A DNA stretch of 24,592 nt from the NCBI GenBank assembly GCA_023264215.1, contig JALQSY010000009.1, forward strand, positions 1-24,592. The letters are read 5' to 3'. The DNA comes from Candidatus Nanopelagicales bacterium (GTDB taxonomy: Bacteria > Actinomycetota > Actinomycetes > S36-B12). This document shows, piece after piece, positions 20,364 through 24,592 of this stretch. The notes under the pieces are model-generated. The model was given only the letters and a program-made list of their open reading frames with translations. It did not search any database and was not told the origin of the DNA. How positions within the stretch are numbered: position 1 is the first letter of the stretch; each line of letters starts with the position of its first letter. A program made the translations under genes and the position numbers.

Positions 20364-22355
20364 TCAGCGGAGGTACGCGACGACGTGCGCGGTGACATCG
20401 ACGCCCCCGACGACGTCGCGACGCAGGGTTCCCCTGCTGTCCAGTGGTACGACGATCAGGCCGGTCACCCGCGAACGCTTCGGGACGACGAGTGAGGGCA
20501 CCTCGGGCTTGGACAGGGAGTAGAAGGTGACCTCGCCGCCCTTGGTCGCGGATGCCGACACTCGAAGCACGGCCGCAGTGGCCCCCGATGCACTGACCTC
20601 CGAGCGCGCGGCGAGGGTGTCCGCCGTCGCCGCGGAGTCCTGCACGGGATCGGACGACACGAGTTCGGTGAGCACGGCGCGTGCTCGGCGCACCTCGACG
20701 GGCTGGACCGGCACGAGAAGGGCACCGAGGTCGGGGGTGCGCACGGCCGAGGCCTGGACCGCGATGGACAGATCGACCTTCCCGCGCCCCTTGTTGACCA
20801 CGATGACCCTGCCCTCGGCGTCGAGGGCCGCGATCACCGGGACGGACGAGGTGGCGCCGCGACGGTAGCCGATGCTCGGGGCCGCCGGCGTCTGCTTGTC
20901 ACCGGGGCGGCGCATGAGCAGACGCCCCGTCTTCTCGCCGCCGGACAGCCCGACCGTGAGCAGCGCGCCCGCCGGCGGACCGTCACTCGTCGCACCGGCA
21001 CCGACGTCGATGACGCGCTTCTCTCCCGGCTGGAGCGGCTCGTTCACCACCTTGGTGTCGTACACCACCTGGTTGGCGTAGGCCAGGAGGCGACCCTCAG
21101 CGGGCGTGCCCTCACCGGGAGTGACGAAGTAGCCGAGGAGATCGACGATGACGTGCGTCGCTCCCGAGTCCGTGGTGAGTGCGATGGTCCCGTCGCTGGC
21201 AACGGGCAGGATCGACACGAGCTCGCGCTTGCCGTTGACGGTGACACTCGTGAGGGCTCCGTTGGCCGCGGATCGCAGCGTCGCCGGCGAGTTCGATCCG
21301 AGCGTCGTGATGCGTACGGCAGCCGCGCGGACACGCGTGCCCGGCGCGTCCTTGCGGCCCGCCAGGTCGATGACGAGAGGGGTGCCCGCACCGCCGCTCG
21401 AGCGGGCCGCGAGGCGACATGGCTGGCCGTTGTTGCCCTGTCCGCTGCGCGTATCGAGCACGCGCTGCGGGGCTATCGGAAGGAAGTCAAGGCCCTCGCC
21501 CGGGTCGGCCGGGGTCGTGGCGGGGGTGCGGGTCGCCGTGCAGAACGGCGCCGGGGTCGGGTCGCCTCCCCAGAAGCTGGTCTGGCCGGCCGCCCCATCC
21601 CAGGAGAACGAGATGTGGATGTGGTCGCGGTGGCAGTAGGTGTCGTAGCTGCTCTGCTGGGTGCTGTAGCAGCCCTTGAGCTCGGTCCACCGGCGTGTGT
21701 AGGACTCCCAGATCTCGTCGCCCCAGCCGATGTACATCACGCCGAGTCGCCGAGCCATCGCGAACTCATTGCCGTTCTCATCGGTCGCGAGCAGCCACTG
21801 CAGGAACGACTCCGCCTGCGCGTTCTGCTCGGGGATCTTGGAGTTGATCATCCAGTCGAGAGCCCGGCCCTCCTTGTGCTCACTGCGTCCGCCCACGTTG
21901 CACTCTCGCGGGACCCAGATGCTGCGGGAGTCCTTGTAGGTCGCGCGGATGAGGTCGGCGACGCGCTGCGTGCCGGGCTTGGTGGCGGGATCGCAGATGT
22001 ACTGGCCCTGGTACGACGGAAGCGGATCCACCTCGGCGGGCAGGCTCGCGGGGAGGGCCGGAGGCGGCGGAAGGGGGACTTCCTTCTCCTTCTTGCCGTC
22101 CTTCTTGCCGTTCTTGCTGTCCGCCTTCTTCTGCGCCGCCGCCCCAGCGTCTCCGCGGATGGGGGCCCCTGCCTCACCGTCGATCACAGCGGGATCCGGG
22201 ACGTGGTCGGCCTCGCCGATGGGGGCCGACGCTGCCGGCTGCGCGATCAGCAGGAAGCCAGCGACCAGCGCGGTGCAGGTGCCCAGGACCGCCGTGCGCC
22301 AGGCTCGCCCGGATCCCCTAGGATCGGGCGCGCTGGGATTGGAGAGGGCACGCAC
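20364..22355 (-). CDS. Secreted VldE/ARB_07466-like metallopeptidase with actinobacterial beta-repeat modules
   Basis: With the GTG at 22355 this is a 663-residue secreted protein; an upstream GTG at 22424 with AAGGAGG would add 23 residues. I prefer 22355: TACCTT lies 7 nt before it, the added codons have about 60% GC3, and they contain two palindromes. Parts: signal peptide (AVLGTCTALVAGFLLIA, cleaved near AAS|AP), a Lys-rich linker (KKDGKKEKE), then a domain with SEHKEGRALDW and DHIHISF, the SxHxxGxAxD plus HxH pattern of LAS/M15-like zinc peptidases, and ARRLGVMYIGW and TSFWGG typical of the ARB_07466-like (VldE) family. The C-terminal ~370 residues look like three diverged modules; the first is bounded by PQRVLDTRSG and VDLLGYF, a common actinobacterial surface repeat. 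Probable cell-wall role; substrate unknown. Confidence 0.8.
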   Translation of the reverse strand: MRALSNPSAPDPRGSGRAWRTAVLGTCTALVAGFLLIAQPAASAPIGEADHVPDPAVIDGEAGAPIRGDAGAAAQKKADSKNGKKDGKKEKEVPLPPPPALPASLPAEVDPLPSYQGQYICDPATKPGTQRVADLIRATYKDSRSIWVPRECNVGGRSEHKEGRALDWMINSKIPEQNAQAESFLQWLLATDENGNEFAMARRLGVMYIGWGDEIWESYTRRWTELKGCYSTQQSSYDTYCHRDHIHISFSWDGAAGQTSFWGGDPTPAPFCTATRTPATTPADPGEGLDFLPIAPQRVLDTRSGQGNNGQPCRLAARSSGGAGTPLVIDLAGRKDAPGTRVRAAAVRITTLGSNSPATLRSAANGALTSVTVNGKRELVSILPVASDGTIALTTDSGATHVIVDLLGYFVTPGEGTPAEGRLLAYANQVVYDTKVVNEPLQPGEKRVIDVGAGATSDGPPAGALLTVGLSGGEKTGRLLMRRPGDKQTPAAPSIGYRRGATSSVPVIAALDAEGRVIVVNKGRGKVDLSIAVQASAVRTPDLGALLVPVQPVEVRRARAVLTELVSSDPVQDSAATADTLAARSEVSASGATAAVLRVSASATKGGEVTFYSLSKPEVPSLVVPKRSRVTGLIVVPLDSRGTLRRDVVGGVDVTAHVVAYLR

Positions 22356-22362
22356 GCTCTCC

Positions 22363-22368
22363 AAGGTA
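22363..22368 (-). promoter_or_regulatory. Putative -10 (TACCTT) for the VldE-like gene
   Basis: TACCTT ends 7 nt before the GTG at 22355, consistent with a leaderless start there. It is one of two alternatives; the other is a Shine-Dalgarno-led GTG at 22424. Confidence 0.35.
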
Positions 22369-22380
22369 GCCCCTTCAGCC

Positions 22381-22397
22381 TCAGGAGCCCCTCCTGA
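22381..22397. repeat. 17-bp inverted repeat TCAGGAG-CCC-CTCCTGA
   Basis: Perfect 7-bp arms with a 3-nt loop, in the gap between the VldE-like gene and the PIG-L gene if the VldE-like protein starts at 22355. It may act as an operator or as an RNA hairpin in a longer leader. Confidence 0.6.
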
Positions 22398-22400
22398 CTC

Positions 22401-22424
22401 GTGGGTTTTCCGCGGAAAGTCCAC
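22401..22424. promoter_or_regulatory. 24-bp near-palindrome, candidate operator
   Basis: A perfect 12-bp palindrome TTTCCGCGGAAA (22407-22418) is flanked by GTGG and CCAC arms; 10 of 12 base pairs match across the 24 bp. It lies between two divergent genes, 45 bp before the PIG-L start. The symmetry fits a dimeric regulator, which I cannot name. Confidence 0.5.
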
Positions 22425-22468
22425 GGTTGGCGCCCTCCTTCGACTGCCGCCCCCATGAGAGGACCTTC

Positions 22469-23194
22469 GTGCCCGACGTCGACGACACGCCCGCGGAGCG
22501 GGCCCTGGTAGTCACGGCCCATCCCGACGACGTCGACTTCGGCGCCGCGGGCACCATCGCCACCTGGGTGGCGGAGGGCACCCGCGTCACGTACTGCGTC
22601 ATCACCGACGGGGACGCCGGCGGGTTCGATCCTGCCGTGCCCCGGTCGCAGATCCCCAGGATCCGCCGTGACGAGCAGGTTGCCGCGGCGCGGACCCTCG
22701 GGGTGGATGATGTTCGCTTCCTCGGGTATCGGGATGGCGAACTCGAGGTGTCCCACGGGCTACGTCGGGACATCAGTCGGGTGATCCGCGACGTACGCCC
22801 GCAGCGGGCGCTGATCCAGTCGCCGGAACGGAACTGGGCCCGCATCCCCGCATCGCACCCCGATCACATGGCCGCCGGCGAGGCCGCGATCTTCGCGATC
22901 TACCCCGATGCGCGCAATCCCTTCGCGCATCCGGCTCTGCTCGCCGACGAGGGACTCGAGGCCTGGACCGTGCACGACGTATGGGTCATGGGTGCACCTG
23001 AGCCCAACACCTTCATCGACGTCACCGACCACGTGGATGCCAAGCTCGCAGCACTGCGCGCGCACGAGAGCCAGACCTCTCACATGGACGACCTGGACGA
23101 GCGCATTCGAGGGTGGATGTCCGCGGCAGCGGAGCGCGCAGGGATGCCGACGGACCGATTCGCCGAGGCCTTCCTGCGCACGACGATCCCCTAG
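22469..23194 (+). CDS. PIG-L family (LmbE-like) deacetylase
   Basis: This zinc-dependent N-deacetylase is of the PIG-L/LmbE superfamily, which includes MshB and Mca of mycothiol metabolism and GlcNAc-PI deacetylase. The family motif TAHPDDVDFGAAGTI near residue 15 supplies His, Asp and Asp. A second zinc-site motif, SHPDHMAAGEA, is near residue 130. Length 241 residues with the GTG start at 22469, which is chosen for GAGAGGA 5 nt upstream; an open frame continues back to a TTG at 22427. Substrate is unknown. It is shorter than typical MshB and Mca, so I do not assign either name. It is divergent from the VldE-like gene. Confidence 0.88.
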   Translation: MPDVDDTPAERALVVTAHPDDVDFGAAGTIATWVAEGTRVTYCVITDGDAGGFDPAVPRSQIPRIRRDEQVAAARTLGVDDVRFLGYRDGELEVSHGLRRDISRVIRDVRPQRALIQSPERNWARIPASHPDHMAAGEAAIFAIYPDARNPFAHPALLADEGLEAWTVHDVWVMGAPEPNTFIDVTDHVDAKLAALRAHESQTSHMDDLDERIRGWMSAAAERAGMPTDRFAEAFLRTTIP

Positions 23195-23248
23195 GTCAGC
23201 CGTTCGCGTTCGGCCCCTCATCCACTCTCGGGATCGCACCCGCGACGG

Positions 23249-23295
23249 AATTTCGGGAGGAATGCTGAGGAAACCTCGCTCAATCTCCCGAAGTT
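23249..23295. terminator. Nested inverted repeat between convergent genes
   Basis: Outer arms AATTTCGGGAG and CTCCCGAAGTT pair at 10 of 11 positions plus one G-T at each mismatch or edge. Inside lies a smaller GAGG-AAA-CCTC hairpin. It sits 54 nt after the PIG-L stop and beyond the end of the leftward 117-residue gene, so it could terminate both. Confidence 0.5.
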
Positions 23296-23298
23296 CAA

Positions 23299-23327
23299 CT
23301 CCGCCGATGGGATACAGCCGCGCGGGC
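23299..23327. repeat. 29-bp tandem direct repeat, copy 1
   Basis: CTCCGCCGATG, GGATACAG and CCGCGCGGGC in series; the partner at 23333-23361 differs at one base (28 of 29 identical). The repeat period is 34 bp. It contains the palindrome CCGCGCGG. Confidence 0.85.
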
Positions 23328-23332
23328 CTCAG

Positions 23333-23361
23333 CTCCGCCGATGCGATACAGCCGCGCGGGC
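23333..23361. repeat. 29-bp tandem direct repeat, copy 2, abutting a stop codon
   Basis: Second copy, with CGATACAG where copy 1 has GGATACAG. Its last base is the first base of CTA, the complement of the TAG stop of the leftward membrane-protein gene, so the repeat begins exactly where that coding region ends. Confidence 0.85.
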
Positions 23362-23714
23362 TAGTTCCAGAAGACGGCGATCACGACGTTGACCAGAGTG
23401 AGGGCACCGATCGCCCCCCACAGGCCCACCTGAGGTGGCGTCCGCTTGCGTCCGACGAAGGCGAGCGCGGTGATGATCAGCACGATGACCAACTTGACGG
23501 CGATCTTGGCGTGGTCCACCTCCTCGCCCGGCACCAGGCCGGCCGACGCGATGCCGACGAGGAGGACTCCGGTCACCAGCTGCGTGAGGGCTCCGTGCAG
23601 CATGGCCGGGTTCACGCCCTTGTCGGCAGACCGCATCTGCACGAGGAAGCCACCGAGGAGGCTCGCGAGTCCGATGAAGTGCAGGACGACGAGGAGGTTG
23701 TAGACGAATTCCAC
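23361..23714 (-). CDS. Small integral membrane protein of unknown function
   Basis: 117 residues with four hydrophobic helices, near residues 3-25, 40-60, 70-88 and 96-116, and short loops. The N-terminal segment NLLVVLHFIGLASLLGGF, with a His in the first helix, resembles small actinobacterial membrane proteins and helices of heme-binding CopD/HAO-like proteins, but I cannot assign a family. The start is GTG at 23714, supported by a TAGGGT -10 placed exactly 6 nt upstream and no Shine-Dalgarno. The stop abuts a tandem repeat. The next gene upstream ends 43 bp away. Confidence 0.8.
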   Translation of the reverse strand: MEFVYNLLVVLHFIGLASLLGGFLVQMRSADKGVNPAMLHGALTQLVTGVLLVGIASAGLVPGEEVDHAKIAVKLVIVLIITALAFVGRKRTPPQVGLWGAIGALTLVNVVIAVFWN

Positions 23715-23720
23715 GTCAAC

Positions 23721-23726
23721 ACCCTA
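23721..23726 (-). promoter_or_regulatory. Putative -10 (TAGGGT) for the leaderless membrane-protein gene
   Basis: TAGGGT, the 6-nt spacer GTTGAC and GTG. Sequence and spacing are the same as before purN and the DUF3017 gene. Here it is intergenic rather than overlapping a stop. Confidence 0.55.
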
Positions 23727-23757
23727 GCCGAGCACGGTCGCGGTTCCGCACAACGGA

Positions 23758-23946
23758 CTACGCGTCATCTTCCTTGCGCGCGTCGGTCTGGGCGGACGCC
23801 GATTCCACACCGTCCGCGAGGCCCTTCACGGCTCCGCCAACGCCATGCCCGAGGACGTCGGCCACATCCTCGACGCCGTGCAGCACGTGCTCGCCAGCGT
23901 CCTTCCAGTCCTGGTCGCCATCGGCGTGCGGCTGCTTCTCGTTCAC
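23758..23946 (-). CDS. Small acidic hypothetical protein
   Basis: 62 residues from GTG at 23946, supported by GAGGAG 7 nt upstream (23954-23959) and a TAGCGT -10 at 23978-23983. The protein is hydrophilic, rich in Asp, Glu, Gly, Ala and His. Its middle, HGVEDVADVLGHGVGGAVKGLADGV, is Gly/Val rich and could form an amphipathic helix. No signal peptide, Cys or known motif is seen. The frame stays open upstream to 24108, but that part runs through an inverted repeat and is unlikely to be coding. Function unknown. It lies between guaA and the membrane-protein gene, both on the same strand. Confidence 0.6.
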   Translation of the reverse strand: MNEKQPHADGDQDWKDAGEHVLHGVEDVADVLGHGVGGAVKGLADGVESASAQTDARKEDDA

Positions 23947-23977
23947 CGGTGATCTCCTCGCTCTCGGCCCGGTGATC

Positions 23978-23983
23978 ACGCTA
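23978..23983 (-). promoter_or_regulatory. Putative -10 (TAGCGT) for the small acidic protein gene
   Basis: TAGCGT predicts a start near 23971 and a leader of about 25 nt that carries GAGGAG. It lies beyond the strong hairpin that follows guaA, so this gene probably has its own transcript. Confidence 0.45.
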
Positions 23984-24048
23984 CCGAGCCGGGATGTCTC
24001 CGGGAGCGGGATCGCCGCCTCCGGGTGCGTCGATCCGCCGCCGGGCAG

Positions 24049-24106
24049 GAAAACGACGCTTCGTGACACTTTGGAGCCCCCGAAACTGTCACGAAGCGTC
24101 GTTTTC
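24049..24106. repeat. Perfect 20-bp inverted repeat, long hairpin, possible guaA terminator
   Basis: The left arm 24049-24068 (G AAAACGACGCTTCGTGACA) and the right arm 24087-24106 are exact reverse complements, separated by 18 nt. Inside, a TTT/AAA pairing extends the stem past one mismatch. Both strands read GTTTTC after the stem, so it could terminate in both directions. It is much longer than common actinobacterial terminators. Confidence 0.9.
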
Positions 24107-24111
24107 ACCCC

Positions 24112-24142
24112 GCCGGGCTCGGCCCGGCTATTCCCACTCGAT
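24112..24142. repeat. 31-bp direct repeat, outer copy of the guaA 3' end
   Basis: Identical to 24163-24193. It contains GCCGGGC-TCG-GCCCGGC (24112-24128), a perfect 7-bp hairpin, then TATTCCCACTCGAT, which on the minus strand would read Ile-Glu-Trp-Glu-stop, but it is not attached to the gene. Confidence 0.9.
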
Positions 24143-24162
24143 ACAGAGCGAGAGTGGGCAGA

Positions 24163-24193
24163 GCCGGGCTCGGCCCGGCTATTCCCACTCGAT
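24163..24193. repeat. 31-bp direct repeat, inner copy spanning the guaA stop codon
   Basis: This copy covers the last four codons and stop of guaA (24179-24193) and the following hairpin (24163-24179). The hairpin is a plausible GC-type terminator of guaA. The offset between the copies is 51 bp, and the 20 nt between them are not repeated beyond guaA. Confidence 0.9.
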
Positions 24194-24592
24194 GGTGCCG
24201 GGGGGCTTGCTCGTCACATCCAGCACCACCCGATTGACCTCGCGCACCTCGTTGGTGATCCGCGTCGAGATCCGGGCGATGACGTCGTAGGGCAGGCGCG
24301 ACCAGTCGGCGGTCATCGCATCCTCGCTGGAGACCGGCCGTAGGACGATCGGGTGGCCATAGGTCCGCCCATCGCCCTGCACGCCGACGGACCTGACATC
24401 GGCGAGCAGCACGACGGGGAACTGCCACACGTCGCGGTCCAGCCCGGCCGCGGTGAGTTCCTCGCGGGCGATGGCGTCAGCGGCCCGCAGGATGGCCAGG
24501 CGGTCGGCGTCCACCGCGCCGACGATGCGGATGGCGAGCCCAGGCCCGGGGAAGGGGTGGCGCCACACGATCTCCGGGGGAAGGCCGAGCTG
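24179..24592 (-). CDS. guaA: GMP synthase (glutamine-hydrolysing), C-terminal part
   Basis: This is the last 137 residues of GuaA, which aminates XMP to GMP. The visible part is the dimerisation domain: [15 protein letters not shown] near its start, [14 protein letters not shown] in the middle, and the invariant tail [11 protein letters not shown] at the C-terminus. The glutaminase and ATP-pyrophosphatase domains lie outside the window. The stop is TAG at 24179-24181. The final four codons lie inside a 31-bp repeat that is copied 51 bp downstream. Confidence 0.97.
   Translation of the reverse strand, partial: QLGLPPEIVWRHPFPGPGLAIRIVGAVDADRLAILRAADAIAREELTAAGLDRDVWQFPVVLLADVRSVGVQGDGRTYGHPIVLRPVSSEDAMTADWSRLPYDVIARISTRITNEVREVNRVVLDVTSKPPGTIEWE

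Noticed and set aside
23947..24108. An N-terminal extension of the 62-residue protein to a start at 24108
   Set aside because: It would translate the 20-bp inverted repeat and the promoter. The GTG at 23946 has a good Shine-Dalgarno and -10.
23299..24193. Direct repeats as a CRISPR array
   Set aside because: Each repeat has only two copies, with spacers of 5 and 20 nt; no cas genes are near.

Overview
The window is 24.6 kb of high-GC DNA with densely packed, GTG-rich genes. It is chromosomal core sequence from an actinobacterium (Actinomycetota). Every recognised protein resembles actinobacterial homologues. The order sucC-sucD-DUF6350(PerM)-RDD-purN-purH, flanked by a PcrA/UvrD1 helicase and an M23 peptidase, is one I remember from Mycobacterium and Streptomyces. 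The genus cannot be fixed from this sequence alone. No phage, integrase, transposase, CRISPR array, tRNA or rRNA was seen.

Layout. 1-2051 (+): the end of sdhB, then a membrane-anchored D-Ala-D-Ala carboxypeptidase. 2053-16286 (-): one nearly continuous leftward block. In transcription order it holds a B12-binding mutase subunit, sucC-sucD, perM (DUF6350), an RDD protein, purN-purH, a YdcZ-type transporter, folD, a DUF3017 protein, mdh, icd, xthA, a CNNM/CorC-like membrane protein and trpS. 16395-18094 (+): an alpha/beta hydrolase and a secreted M23 peptidase. 18096-22355 (-): pcrA and a secreted VldE-like metallopeptidase. 22469-23194 (+): a PIG-L deacetylase. 23361-24592 (-): a small membrane protein, a 62-residue protein and the C-terminal part of guaA. 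No gene-free stretch exceeds 300 bases.

Function. Five TCA-cycle genes (sdhB, icd, mdh, sucC, sucD) lie within 16 kb. purN, purH and folD form a one-carbon/purine module: FolD helps make the 10-formyl-THF that PurN and PurH consume. Envelope genes (carboxypeptidase, M23 peptidase, VldE-like protein, perM) are spread among them.

What is unusual is mostly in the small spaces. (i) Many genes have a TAnnnT-like -10 element about 6 nt before the start codon, which implies leaderless mRNAs. At three junctions that -10 element begins with the TAG stop codon of the upstream gene. (ii) Three GTCACA-like repeats at 9-bp period, an MtrA-box-like array, precede the M23 peptidase. (iii) Between 23.2 and 24.2 kb there are two inverted repeats, including a perfect 20-bp stem, and two tandem duplications at the 3' ends of leftward genes. 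One of these copies the last codons, stop and hairpin of guaA. (iv) A 24-bp near-palindrome sits between the VldE-like gene and the PIG-L gene. I see no clear new multi-gene system; the repeat cluster at 23.2-24.2 kb is the best candidate for something undescribed.
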